The notes below the pieces were generated by a model. It searched no databases. It was not told the DNA's origin and saw only the letters and a program-made list of their open reading frames with translations. Made by a program: the position numbers and the translations under genes. A stretch of 64,000 bases of DNA from Anthonomus grandis grandis (taxonomy: Eukaryota > Arthropoda > Insecta > Coleoptera > Curculionidae): assembly GCF_022605725.1 (NCBI RefSeq), contig NC_065554.1:3739100-3803099 (forward strand), written 5' to 3'. Shown one piece after another: positions 33,557 to 43,925 of this stretch. Positions within the stretch are counted from its first letter, which is position 1. Each line of letters begins with the position of its first letter.

Positions 33557-34666
33557 TTATTCTTGCTCCAATTCACTTTCGTCGGTCCTATCCGCATTAT
33601 AGCATCCTTGTCCGTGACAGTTCCTACACATAAGCGAACATCTTAAACCAACCTTGAAACATCCGCATCGCTTTCGATTTGATGATTTACTGACGTTTCG
33701 TTTTTTTCTGCTTGAGTATATAGTATAATAGTGCAAGAGTAAATATTTCGCCAGCTCCATTAATATCCTCTTTAGTAGCATTTGGTTTGTTGAAGGTTTT
33801 AACTACTTCCTGCAAATTTCCTTCAGAATTTAATAAATGTATAGTTTGGAGTTTGCCTTTTCCAAAAAAAGCAGACGTTGTCTCACTTCCACTAAATGCA
33901 TGAGCAAAAAGAACTGCTTCTTTTGCATTCTTAAGGACATTTGACAACTGTAAATCTTTAGAGCTATAAATTCTTGCTTTTATATTACCTTGGGCCTCCC
34001 TTATTAGTCTAATACTAAGAACTATAATTGTATCAGTATCATCATTCGCAGTCACAGTTTGTATCTTTTCATTTTGCAAGGTGTGAACTATTTGGGAAAT
34101 AAATCGTTCTTTGTTGGCAAGGCTGCTTAATAATTTTTCTTTAGGGTCTGTAATGGTCGTATTTTCATCAAAAATAACAGCCGAAGATGTTCTGGTTAAA
34201 ATTCTCTGTTGGCGTTCGATACTTTTTGTGCTGGTAGGATTATTAGCGTAACCATCGAAAATAATTGTAACTTTTTTCCCATAATGCCGCCTAACAAATT
34301 GAACGTATGTGCTGTAAACATCCTTAAATGTACCCTGACTCGGCCATACAACACGATGAATTAGATTTCCTCCATCAATCACATACTCACAGTAGGTACA
34401 TACTCACAGGAGACATCAATCGGACATTCTGGTACGAATCTGAAAACTTGAAATAATGATGACTTTTTAGTTTTTCTCATCAGTCGTTCTTCATTAAATA
34501 TAGATAAAGGCACCGCTGCAAGTTCAAAGGCAAAACATTGTTTCAATTCATGTGCTGTGCGCACAGTGCATACTATTCTTTGAAATAATTGAGTAGAATC
34601 AACCTGTATTATGTCTTTATCTTTGGTTTTCGATAAGGTATCTATGAATGCTAATGGTTTAACCAT
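33557..34666 (-). pseudogene. PIN/XPG-like nuclease family protein with C-terminal Cys cluster
   Basis: Start ATG at 34666. About 95 N-terminal residues are followed by a PIN-like fold: VIDGGNLIH (acidic 1), then VTIIFDGYA (acidic 2), NDDTDTIIVL (acidic 3-4) and FSGSETTSAFFGKGK (final motif, usually with GCDTTS in relatives). The C-terminus is a Cys cluster (CGCFKVGLRCSLMCRNC, then GCYN). Breaks are a 17 bp tandem duplication at 34381-34410 that shifts the frame, and a frameshift near 33730. The stretch between FFGKGK and the Cys cluster is shorter than I would expect for the family. The role is unproven; it may be the element's recombinase or its cargo. Confidence 0.7.
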
Positions 34667-34914
34667 GTTATTACACTTTAACTTGAATGTACCAAACGTA
34701 TCGATTAAATACCGTATTTAACATAATTAAGATTTAATTTTTTTTCAACCCTACATTTTAAAATTAATTAATATACAAACTCATAAAAATATCGACACAC
34801 ATCATAGAATCTTTTTTGTAGAGAATTTTGTGGCAAAACTTTTTCTATACCTATGTTTTTTCCCTAAGATCAAGCGTTTAAAAGATATTCAAAAAATAAC
34901 AGTGCAATGTCCCT

Positions 34915-35068
34915 AAAGGGGGTGAAATGGGGATGAAGCTTACTTCTTAGGGGTAGGAACTTTTTTGATATATATTCTTACACATATAAACTAACTATCC
35001 TGAAAATTTCAGCTTTTTATAAATTTTTTATTCTATTCCACATAAATCTGACTAATTTTTGTGTACTA
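34915..35068 (-). repeat. right TIR of the PIN-encoding element
   Basis: Inverted partner of 33145-33295. It ends GTGTACTA. Confidence 0.75.
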
Positions 35069-35071
35069 ATT

Positions 35072-35480
35072 GGCTTTAAAATTTACTTGATAGTGTATCT
35101 CAACTATGGCCCTAGGTTTCTCTTCAGCCCATATGTGTGCGTTATGGATATTTATCATGTCGTTTCTCGTGAACGTAGCTTCGTCAGTAAACAGAATCGC
35201 CCTTATAAAATCCACATTTCTATTATTCATTTCACATAACCATCTACAAAAACCAAGTCTTTCCTCGGGATCGTCGGGTAAAAGACCCGGTTCTTTTTTG
35301 AGGATGAAATGGGTAAAGTTGTTGACTCCGTAAAATATTATGTGTCTCGGTTTTCCCAGTATTTCTCATCTGTTGAGCCAAAACCCTAGTTTGGTGATTC
35401 TTCGACAATTCTTAAAATTTCTTCCTCTTGCCCTGGTTGAACCGTCTTTCGCTGAAACTTCCAGTCTCTCTTAGGCGGTT
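35072..35480 (-). pseudogene. mariner 3 transposase, N-terminal half
   Basis: The minus strand gives LFTDEATFTRNDMININ (Asp 1) near 35195 and AEEKPRAIVEIHYQVNFK up to the insertion point. Upstream, worn remnants of the HTH region lie near 35250-35480. Confidence 0.7.
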
Positions 35481-35509
35481 AATCAGATTTAAAAAATATT
35501 TTCTTTTGG

Positions 35510-35792
35510 GAAAATATTTTTTTACAAGAAAAGGCGCACAAGGCGCCCCCTGCTAGGTATAGCGAATCCGTGAACGGATTTCTATTTCTCGTTCCAAAAA
35601 ACCCCCTTACACCAAATTTAAATTTAATACCTCACATACTTACATAAAAAAACCGATTTTATATTTCTCATTTTGACGCCCTGTATATTGAATACCGAGC
35701 GCCCAATTAAACAATCGCATAACGAAAGTCGCAATATTTTGGTCCACCCTATATGTGGCCGGCGGATTGGCCTCCTTTTTCCGGACATCGAC
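35510..35792 (-). repeat. right TIR of mariner 3
   Basis: Inverted partner of 32492-32780, ending TTTTTCCGGAC. Confidence 0.85.
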
Positions 35793-36200
35793 ATTTTTCT
35801 AAAATTTTGATATTGATTGACAAACTCAAGTTTTTTGGGCTCGGTTTAATCCGAATATTTTTAAAAGATACCAACGAAATTGTTAGATTTTTTATTACTT
35901 GGTAGGTCCAGTATAGTACCCTATACTTTTTAGTCGGCTACGTTAATAATTTTAAAACTACCAAAATTGGATGGTTGGAATTCTTTTTCGCCCCGTATCT
36001 TCCAAACCAAGCGTCCTATCAAAAATCATGAAAGGACAAAATATCCTTAGAATAGTCCAAGGAAAAATCCCTTAAATTTCTGCGGCATGTTGACTAAACA
36101 CTCTGTATAAATAGATTTAAAGTTCATAATTTAAGATGTTTTGCATTTTATTGTGGGGGAAACGACAACCTCGCTTAACTTATATTAATTATATTTACAG
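35793..36200. other. no gene; solo mariner terminus
   Basis: Near 36095-36112 TTGACTAAACACTCTG plus TA has the look of a mariner end facing left. No transposase piece is seen. Confidence 0.4.
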
Positions 36201-36366
36201 AAGATGCAATAAATATACTGGGTATTTTTAAGGATGACCATCCAATCTGGATCTTGGGACTGCTTTTGGGACCAGCTTTAGCTTCTGGTTTTCATGTTAT
36301 ACTTCAAACTGGCCTTAAATTTGCCAGTGTAACCAGCTATGTTTTAGAATTGGCTGTAAATGTTGG
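36201..36366 (+). CDS. ALDH16A1-like host gene, internal exon 3
   Basis: Acceptor TATTTACAG ends at 36200 and donor GTAAGC starts at 36367. It takes one base from exon 2 and leaves two for exon 4. It encodes EDAINILGIFKDDHPIWILG followed by LLLGPALASGFHVILQ and FASVTSYVLELAVNVG. This matches the ALDH region with the cofactor-binding strand: PALA, a small-residue turn, hydrophobic strand, then a helix. In canonical ALDHs the loop before it is PWNFP; here it is KDDHP, so the Asn that holds the substrate oxygen is absent. Confidence 0.85.
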
Positions 36367-36867
36367 GTAAGCTTGTAATTTTTATAAAAACAATTTTATT
36401 TGTTGATAGCTATGCGAGTTGGAACAAATTTTAATTAAAACTGAGTTGATTTTAGTGCACGATTCTATTGTTTATCAAAAATAAAAAATAGTGTAGTAGT
36501 TCTAATTTCACCTGATTAACCATAAAAATGATAAAAGATGAAAGCGTTCCAACCGAAAGACTGCTTCATGCAGTTGGGAATTGGGATCAGTTTTACAAGT
36601 TAGATCAAAACCCACATGTTATAATCGTTATTTTCTTTGTGTTTTGAGTAATCGTAGATTTTAGTGTTGTATGTATTTTTTAGTTTATTGTAATTAGTTA
36701 TTTGAGTTTCTTGGTAGGATAATATTTTAGTTTTTTTTGTTGCTGTTATTAAGATGGCTTTTTGCGGATTATTTGAGATAGACGATGAATTATCGGTAAG
36801 TAATTCCAATGAGGAACCAGTGAATTTGCGCATAAAGGCTTATATTCAGGGCCAAAGAATTATTTTA
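36367..36867. other. intron sequence, no gene seen
   Basis: AT-rich, only chance ORFs. Confidence 0.5.
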
Positions 36868-37247
36868 TACTTTTTAAGGGATTAGTTGGATAAATGGTAA
36901 AAAAAAATCCAAGCTTTTTAATTTTTTAATTACCAAAAACTAAGAGGAGTTATGGTTAAAATTAAAAATTAAATGGGAACATTTAAATATACTTACTTTT
37001 TTTAATTCTAACCTTAACTCCTCATAGCTTTAATATGCTTATTTAATTTGCTAATTGTTGATCTTTTTTTTCCCACTGTATAACATACCATTTTGACTTG
37101 TCTATAAATGTTTTTACTATGTTTTTTTTTAAATTTTGTAGTGCCCTGAAGAAGGCCTAATATAGACCGAAACGTTGCCAATTAAAGAAAAAAATTGAAA
37201 AGCTTGGATTTTTTTTGACTATTTATCCAACTAAACCCTTAAAAATT
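36868..37247 (+). mobile_element. Penelope-type terminal fragment bounded by inverted repeats
   Basis: About 60 bp inverted repeats (36868-36930 and 37186-37247, with AGTTGGATAAAT and ATCCAAGCTTTT) enclose a second nested inverted repeat (GAGGAGTTATGGTTA against TAACCTTAACTCCTC) and a hammerhead-like motif. No ORF is present. Confidence 0.55.
37138..37182 (+). ncRNA. hammerhead-like motif, weak
   Basis: CTGAAGA, one extra A, stem II GGCCTA/TAGACC with one mismatch, then GAAAC, palindromic ACGT and GTT. Stem I pairs at only one position, so this copy may be inactive. Confidence 0.4.
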
Positions 37248-38016
37248 AAAAAAAAATGGACTAGGTTATTAAAACAACACACAAAATTATTTTAACCATT
37301 TTCAATCGTCCTAGACAAGAAAGTCAGGATGTGTCAGAATATTTTAACAATTATCTTTAATTTTCGTCATATCATTTAGTAATAAAGAGGATAGGGGCAG
37401 AAGGCAACCAAAAGCTTATAAAATTTCATATGAGCTTTAAATCATAAACATATATTAATTGGTGTGACAATTTGTCTTGCTTGGTTTTCAAGAATATTTG
37501 AAAACCAAGCAAAAACCAAGCATAACTCCCTTTTCTAATCTTAGTCGCTTTATTTCATGAGCGACACAACTCTGCTGGTGACAGAGATTTTATTTTTTTA
37601 CAGTTAGTTAATTTGTTGCACTTTTAAGTGAGGATAAAGGCACCTCACAATACTTTTTATTGTAGCAGAGATTCTAATAAAAGTGTTTTGTGTTGTGAAT
37701 AAGTATACCAAAAGTTTACTGTGGCCGTTTTGTATTTAAAGTTGAACAAAGTAGCGATATCTAGTGTCATATGTTGTTACTACTGTGTTTGTCCACTATG
37801 CGCATGTCACTCTGTAACGGAGTTAAGTTGCAGTATTAAATATATTATTATATTGCGTATGAGCGTAAACAAGTTGTTTTCTTTCATCTCGCTTTAAGTT
37901 GCGTTTTATTTCGGGTTAAACTGTAAAAAGTCTGTTTTATAACATCATTTTGAAACATTAAATTTTAAAGATACAAACTGCTAATAACTTAAAAAAAAAC
38001 TTTTCAACTAAACGCC
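37248..38016. other. intron sequence, no gene seen
   Basis: No ORF of known family, no tandem repeat of note. It may be unique intron DNA or an old repeat. Confidence 0.5.
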
Positions 38017-38096
38017 TAGACAAAATTATCGCACCACTGATTATTTTGTCAAGAAAATTTAAATAAAAATAAATATCAGTTAAAACAGTTATACAG

Positions 38097-38400
38097 GGTG
38101 TCTCGGTTCATGTGGGAAATCTCTTGGTTCAGGTAGAACATCGAAAAATAATACCGAACGTTCCTATAAAAAAAACATACAGGCCTTCTTTACGAAGATA
38201 CAGCCTTCTAAAGGACGCTGCTGGAAATTGGTTTTTCATAAATTACTTTTAAACTAGAATTTAATAAAAATTAAACCTCTTAAAATGACATCCTTAAAAT
38301 ACATTTACCTTGTTTACTTTACCAGGGGCGGACTAGGTTGTACACTTTAATGCGTATATTTTTAACACCCTGTATGTTAAAATCTAAAAAAAATAAATTT
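38097..38400 (+). repeat. left TIR of mariner 4
   Basis: Inverted partner of 40649-40965. Confidence 0.85.
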
Positions 38401-39270
38401 GGATACCTTGAACCCTAGGCTAAAAAAAGGTACTTGGTCCGTCCACATTTAGTTTGTGAACGTCCAAATAGTTTAATTTTTTTCTTCTTATAATATTTCT
38501 TTGTTTTTCTCTCCAAATTAAAACTACCATTTCATTTAATTTAATTGTCTCCTTTTATTATAACCAATTTAATTAATATTTTTATATTTAAGTCTTAACA
38601 ACAAAACTAAAATTAACTTAAACAACAAATCCGCGCGTGTACGATAGCCTTTAAATTTCTAAAGTCTTTTGGTTTGTGCTGAATGGAGACCAGAGAGAAG
38701 ACGACCATTCCTTGTTAGCACTTTATCATCGCGCATTGATTGCAGTGTCGTGATCTATACGTTTATTTCCGCAACTGTTGTCTTAATCTTACCGCATCAC
38801 AGACCGTGATTTGCAGGCCCCCTGAAGCTGGATACAGACACCTTAAGGTAAGGATCTTTAAAGGCTGGTTTTTCGACCTTTCCCCATTTACTTTTAATCA
38901 TACAAATACAGTCCACTTTAAATCTCTAACTGAATTGTCTAAATCCAGTTTGTGCTTAACTAAAAAGATAACTAACAACTTTACAAAAGAGAAACAAAAG
39001 AAAAAGTTCTTTTTTTCTTACCAGACCAACCAGTACTCTTGTTCATTATCGATAAAATGAACCGTTTTGGAGAAAAAAATAATAAACGAGCCAATGTTTA
39101 TTTTTTTATTTTCTTTAAATGAGATAAGTAGGCTAGTTATTTAAAGAACAGAGAAATTTCGATGTAAGTCATTTAATTTAAAATAATACATGTTCCTAAA
39201 AATACAGTGGTGTCCTAAAAAATACTTTTACAAAATAATAAAAAAAACCTATGATGTGTGTATGTTTTTA
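38401..39270. other. mariner 4 3' region with an unexplained block
   Basis: A 106-codon ORF at 38740-39060 has no family signature. GC content rises at about 38600-38860, unlike the surrounding TIR sequence, so a small insertion is possible. Confidence 0.4.
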
Positions 39271-39354
39271 AATTAGAAAAAACAACTTACAAAAAAATGC
39301 CAAAAACCAAATATGTAAACAAAAGTTAAATTCTTCAATACGAGCAATAAACAA

Positions 39355-40492
39355 TTAATTATTAAAAATTTCATAAGTAGGTTCGACGTGGGCTCCACGA
39401 ACTCTAACACATTCGCGGGCACGACGAATCGAGGACTGCTGCACTCGCCACAATAACCCAAGATTGTTTTTTATATTATCAAAATGAAATGTAATTCTTT
39501 GGAGCAATTCTTCCCGAGTATCGACTGGGGTGGAATACACCAAGGTTTTGAGGTGACCCCATAGATAAAAATCTAATGGCGTTAGATCGGGAGACCGAGG
39601 AGGCCAAGCAACAGGTCCTCCTCTACCTATTCAACGGTTTTCAAAAGTATTATTTAGGTGGTGTCTTACAGCAAGGCTAAAATGGGGTGGGGCTCCATCA
39701 TGCATAAAATACATATCTCGGCGGGTTGCAAGGGGCAAATCTTCTAATAAATCTGGAAGATTGTTCTGGAGAAACTCCAAATAAAGTTCTCCGTTTAAAC
39801 GTGGTGGCAGTTCAAATGGCCCAATCAAAAAATTGCCAATAATTCCTGCCCAGATATTTATTGATTGGAATTGATGTTGATGATGAGAAATAATAGTATC
39901 AAGGGGATTTTCATTAGCCCATACATGCAAGTTATGTAAGTTTTCAATTCCATTTTTGGTAAACCCTGCTTCATCCGTAAAAAGAATCGTGCTGATAAAG
40001 TTAGGGTTATTTCGCTGCTGATCTAACAGCCAGTTTGCGAAGTGTATTCTAGGAGCAAAATCTCTGGGCACTAGTTCATGCACTTTTTGTAAGTGATATG
40101 GGTACAACAGTTGTTCTTGAAGTACCATATGTACAATTGTTTTGGAGGAATGAAGCTGAGCGGCCAATTTTCGAGTACTCGTTGTAGGAGTGTCAGCTAC
40201 AGCGTCTAACATATTTTTTTCCAATTGCACTGTACGTGCTGTTCTCCTCCGACCACCATTATTATTTTTTTTTCAAAACATCCTAAAATTGCATTAAGGA
40301 AATTTAATAGTATTACCTCATTAAATAGAAAACAGAAACCTACCAGTTTCCCTTAGATTGAAATGTTTTCTGATCCGGAATAATGCGATTGGGAAATCTT
40401 TCTTCCTACAATCTTTTTGCTTCCAATGCATTGCAAGACGCCAGACCATACATAAGATGCATATCTGCATACTTAATAAAAGTAAATTCCAT
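39355..40492 (-). pseudogene. mariner 4 transposase, nearly intact, with a probable intron
   Basis: Exon 1 (40492-40344) encodes the first HTH (MEFTFIKYADMHLMYGLASC, then LEAKRL). A GTAGGT donor and TTTTAG acceptor bound a short intron (40343-40283). Exon 2 has the second HTH (TSTRKLAAQLHSSKTIVHMV), TILFTDEAGFTKNG (Asp 1), INIWAGIIGNFLIGPFELP, MYFMHDGAPPHF (Asp 2) and WPPRSPDLTPLDFYLWG (Asp 3). It ends HVEPTYEIFNN. Defects are one frameshift in exon 1, one at the start of exon 2, and a TGG-to-TGA type stop near 39630. Confidence 0.8.
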
Positions 40493-40648
40493 ATTTTGAC
40501 GTAATTTAAATTAAAAGTTACCAAAAAATACAAAAATTAAAAAAAATATTATCAAATAAAGGATGAATATGTTGACAAAGATTAGGTTTAAATGATAGGT
40601 ATTACTCTAAACTATTAAATTTAGCAATTTTTTTTTTAGACCTTAACA

Positions 40649-40965
40649 TACAGGGTGTTAAAAATATACGCATTAAAGTGTACAACCTAGTCCGCCCCTG
40701 GTAAAGTAAACAAGGTAAATCTATTTTAAGGATGTCATTTTAAGAGGTCCCTAATAGTGTTCATCACCTAAAATTTTTATTAAATTCTACCGGGTAGTTT
40801 AAAAGTAATTTATGAAAAACCAATTTCCAGTAGCGTCCTTTAGGAGGCTGTATCTTCGTAAAGAAGGCCTGTAGGAATTTTTTTATAGGAACGTTCGGTA
40901 TTATTTTTCGATGTTCTACCTGGATCCGAGATATTTCCCACATGAACCGGGACACCCTGTATATC
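40649..40965 (-). repeat. right TIR of mariner 4
   Basis: Inverted partner of 38097-38400; ends GGGACACCCTG. Confidence 0.85.
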
Positions 40966-41351
40966 TTTTCTCATACAAAAAGCAGCACTGGACAAAAACT
41001 ATGTTTATGCTCTATCATGGAACATGCTGCTCAGGAAAGTTTTCAAAATTTAATATGAGGAATGCGGCGAAGACTTCAGGCGGTTATTACAGCTAGAGGT
41101 GGCAATACACGATATTAAGAATTCATTATCGTTTTTTTTGGGTCCATTGTTTTATTTTTGTATCAAAATTGACGTTAGTGAAAATCGATGTTTTTGCCTT
41201 GTATTGAATTTAGTTACTTAAAAATCGTTTTGTTAAATAGAATAATTTTTTTTGTTAATAAATAATGCATAATTAACAATACTTATTATTAATTTTTTTT
41301 ATCTTCATTAAAAAAAATCTCTAAAAATCAAGTGGTGCGATAATTTTGTCC

Positions 41352-41756
41352 AGGAGTTTATTTTTGGTAAAATATTGTCATATTTCTTTGTAGTAGTGAG
41401 GGATAAATATACTTACTGGCATAAGAAATGTTACACCCAGAAGGCATAATTTCTTCGACTTGACTTTTTGGCAACATGATGACTATATATTTAAACCATG
41501 CTATGTTAAAAACGACAACGTTTTATTTTTGTTTTTGTTTACAATTCTTAACATTTTATCTCTTAGTTTTTGTGAAGCCATAGAGTAAATAGACCTAGGG
41601 TCGCAGGGACACAAGGTGTCCCACTCACAACAAACCAAGTTTTTGTGAAAAGCGTATTTTCTGAAAGCTCTAACTAGCTTTCATAAAATATCGTATATAT
41701 ATAGTACCGATATTTTAGTTATCGCTCGTCCGTTTACTAGTGTTAAACATAACAGA
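41352..41756. other. no gene seen
   Basis: AT-rich, with TCAGTGTCACT-like and CAAAAACTTGG-like stretches that could be Tc1 end material for the ORF that follows; not provable. Confidence 0.4.
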
Positions 41757-41900
41757 ATGCCTTTAGTTCGAAGACGTCAAAATTATCACCATGTTAGCCT
41801 TTTTGACAGGGATCAAATTATTGCCTATCGAAATGTTGGTTTGTCCTATCGGGAAATTGGCCACCGCACCGTGGTAGAAAATCCCAAATAATGCATCAAA
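41757..41900 (+). pseudogene. Tc1 transposase N-terminus
   Basis: ATG at 41757. MPLVRRRQNYHHVSLFDRDQ is followed by IIAYRNVGLSYREIGHRT, which is the first paired-like HTH of Tc1 transposases. The frame decays after about 43 residues. It could be the missing first half of the Tc1 fragment at 55870-56546, which is in the same orientation. Confidence 0.65.
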
Positions 41901-42000
41901 ACCCCTAACCGTCAAAAAATATTGTTGGAATTTACATACCTGAAAGTTTTTGGGGTCGCGGAACTCGAAAATGATGTCCATTTTAAAACGATTAAAAATG

Positions 42001-42376
42001 AATAAAGGGGAGGAGAAAGTAAACTCAAAGTCCAAGTCTCATAATTAAGCGTCTATTTAAGGGTTACGCGTTTCGCCGCATTAGGGCATCATCAGACCTA
42101 AGTAAAATTAACAAAATTAAATAATATGGAGCAGAACGCTAATTAACAGAAAAGACATACCTATAATAATATATAAATTTAAAAAACTGCACACTGACTC
42201 ACACTAACACAAAAATAAAATAAGTTTATACCATCGTGTATCGTTATTGACTAAAATATGAATTATAAAACGCCAAATATCACATCCAGTAAATTCTTTA
42301 CATATTATTTTATAAAGAATGAAAACAAATACAATTATGAAAGAAAAAAAAAAATACAAAAAGGTTATTCAAAAAA
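42001..42376 (-). repeat. PLE-2 terminal repeat, 3' copy
   Basis: Near-perfect inverted match to 43552-43925. Contains a hammerhead-like motif at 42058-42102. Confidence 0.9.
42058..42102 (-). ncRNA. hammerhead-like motif in PLE-2 3' repeat
   Basis: CTGATGA, extra T, stem II GCC/GGC, then GAAAC, palindromic ACGCGT and the GTA triplet. Stem I is GGT/ACC. Identical to 43819-43863 in the other orientation. Confidence 0.55.
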
Positions 42377-42447
42377 CACAGGGATCGAACCAGAGACCAT
42401 TGGATCTAAAGTCCGAAGCATATAACTTATCGCCAAACCGGGGTAAT
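42362..42447 (-). other. tRNA-like module in PLE-2
   Basis: On the minus strand an A-box-like TGGCGATAAGTTA and a perfect B-box GGTTCGATCCC lie about 45 nt apart, with an anticodon-like arm between them. It is placed between the GIY-YIG stop and the terminal repeat. The start resembles the module of PLE-1 (CCGGT, then ATARGTTATA). Confidence 0.6.
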
Positions 42448-42505
42448 GATGTAGCATGCGAGTAATTACGTTATATGAGACAAGATTAAAATTTTTTTTT
42501 TTTTT

Positions 42506-43541
42506 TTATTGGAGATTATTGAAAATTAGATTAGGTTCGAAATTGAAGATATCATTGACACAATTTAATATTGGGCTTCTTTTAGGTCTTGTAATCTCCA
42601 GCTTTTCGAGGAGATCTAGTTTTTTACCCTTTCCACACTCATGTAATATAGTTACATCATCCGACACCGAAAAGTTATGACCAGTCGATAAAAGGTGATT
42701 TGCAAAGGCTGACTTTGTTTCTTTAATATCGGTGTCCTTACAATTGTTGAAAAGACTTATATGTTCTTTTACCCTAGTGGAAATTCTTCTACCAGACTGA
42801 CCAACATACACAGCGGAACACTCACCACAATTCAAAGAATACACCCCAGATTTTAAAGTTTGCTCCATTTTATCCTTTGTGTTTATCAAGTGCTTTTTCA
42901 AAGTGTTTGCAGTTTTAATAGCTATTGAAAGATTAAGATTATTTTTAAAGAGTTTTGCAAGTTGGAGAGATATTGAACCAAAAAATGTTAAAGATCTGAA
43001 TTTGTTAAGATTTAAAGAATTGGAGTGTAAGATGTGGTAGGAGAATTTATATTTATTCATGTATACGAAAAAAAGTTTATTTATGGTAGAAAGTGGAAAA
43101 CCGTTATTAACTGCAAGCTGCTTTATTATGTTAAATTCTTTATAAAAAGATTCCTTGGATAGAGGAAGGGTAAACATCCTATATAATAAAGAGTTAAATG
43201 AAGCAAACTTGTGGGTATGTGGTGAGTTAGAAGTGAATTGTATGATGTTGTCAGTTGTGGATGGTTTCCTGTATATATCGAATTCGATTTTATTATTATT
43301 CCTGGTTAACAAGAGGTCTAAGAAAGGTAAACTTTTGTTGTGCTCCTTTTCTAAGGTAAATGAAATTCTACTATGTAGACTGTTTGTAAAATTTAAGAAG
43401 GTGGACAATTGATCGTCATTGCCTCCCTAAACAATACAAATATCATCCACATATCGTTTATATGCTATTATATGATCGGCGAAAGAACTGTTCATAATTT
43501 TGCACTCCAAGTTGTTCATAAACACTTCACTTAAAAACTAC
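42506..43541 (-). pseudogene. Penelope RT C-terminal part and GIY-YIG endonuclease
   Basis: Beginning near 43541 the minus strand shows the RT palm motif KRYVDDICIV, then one in-frame TAG (about 43425), and then 300 open codons (43408-42506). Those codons hold the thumb region, NKSLPFLDLLLTR and IYRKPSTTDN, and the GIY-YIG domain (CGECSAVYVGQSGRRISTRV, EH, SAFANHLL). The end NIFNFEPNLIFNNL-type tail matches PLE-1. One stop is the only break in the part kept. Confidence 0.85.
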
Positions 43542-43551
43542 TTTTTTGAAT

Positions 43552-43925
43552 AACCTTTTTGTATTTTTTTTTTTTTTTCTTTCATAATTGTATTTGTTTT
43601 CATTCTTTATAAAATAATATGTAAAGAATTTACTGGATGTGATATTTGGCGTTTTATAATTCATATTTTAGTCAATAACGATACACGATGGTATAAACTT
43701 ATTTTATTTTTGTGTTAGTGTGAGTCAGTGTGCAGTTTTTTGTATTTATATATTATTATAGGTATGTCTTTTCTGTTAATTAGCGTTCTGCTCCATATTA
43801 TTTAATTTTGTTAATTTTACTTAGGTCTGATGATGCCCTAATGCGGCGAAACGCGTAACCCTTAAATAGACGCTTGATTATGAGACTTGGACTTTGAGTT
43901 TACTTTCTCCTCCCCTTTATTCATA
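43552..43925 (+). repeat. PLE-2 terminal repeat, inverted 5' copy
   Basis: Inverted match to 42001-42376. The two copies could fold into a large hairpin. Confidence 0.9.
43819..43863 (+). ncRNA. hammerhead-like motif in PLE-2 5' repeat
   Basis: Identical to the motif at 42058-42102, on the plus strand. Confidence 0.55.

Larger units (their letters stand above)
33145..35068 (-). mobile_element. DNA transposon carrying a PIN/XPG-like gene, 3 bp target duplication
   Basis: About 150 bp imperfect inverted repeats, both starting TAGTACAC, bound a 1,924 bp insertion. ATT flanks both sides (33142-33144 and 35069-35071). The insertion disrupts a mariner codon that is restored on removal, which fixes the ends. 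It holds only one gene, a PIN/XPG-like protein, and no DDE transposase. A 3 bp duplication with an XPG-like nuclease is reminiscent of the Academ superfamily, an inference only. Confidence 0.75.
32492..35792 (-). mobile_element. mariner/Tc1 element 3 with ~290 bp TIRs, split by a PIN-encoding element
   Basis: TIRs 32492-32780 and 35510-35792 start CAGGGTGTCCGG with a TA on the left side (the right end is worn). The minus-strand transposase is in two parts on either side of the insertion at 33145-35068. Removing that insertion restores a continuous reading through NFKANVWAGVL. Confidence 0.85.
38095..40966 (-). mobile_element. mariner/Tc1 element 4 with ~310 bp TIRs
   Basis: TIRs 38097-38400 and 40649-40965 start CAGGGTGTC with a TA outside. 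They are long and well matched, including AATAATACCGAACGTTCCTA and GTAAACAAGG. The transposase is on the minus strand. A block at about 38600-39060 of unknown origin lengthens the 3' part. Confidence 0.85.
38017..41351 (+). mobile_element. Tc1 remnant holding mariner 4
   Basis: Inverted ends of the form GACAAAATTATCGCACCACT occur at 38031-38051 and 41329-41350. Inside, next to the right end, a Tc1 transposase C-terminus is readable (GMRRRLQAVITARGGNTRY, about 41044-41104). Most of the gene is deleted. Mariner 4 sits at 38095-40966 inside it. Confidence 0.65.

Noticed and set aside
38740..39060. 106-codon ORF with a splice-site-like context
   Set aside because: No family signature, no conserved motif, and it lies inside mariner 4; treated as chance.
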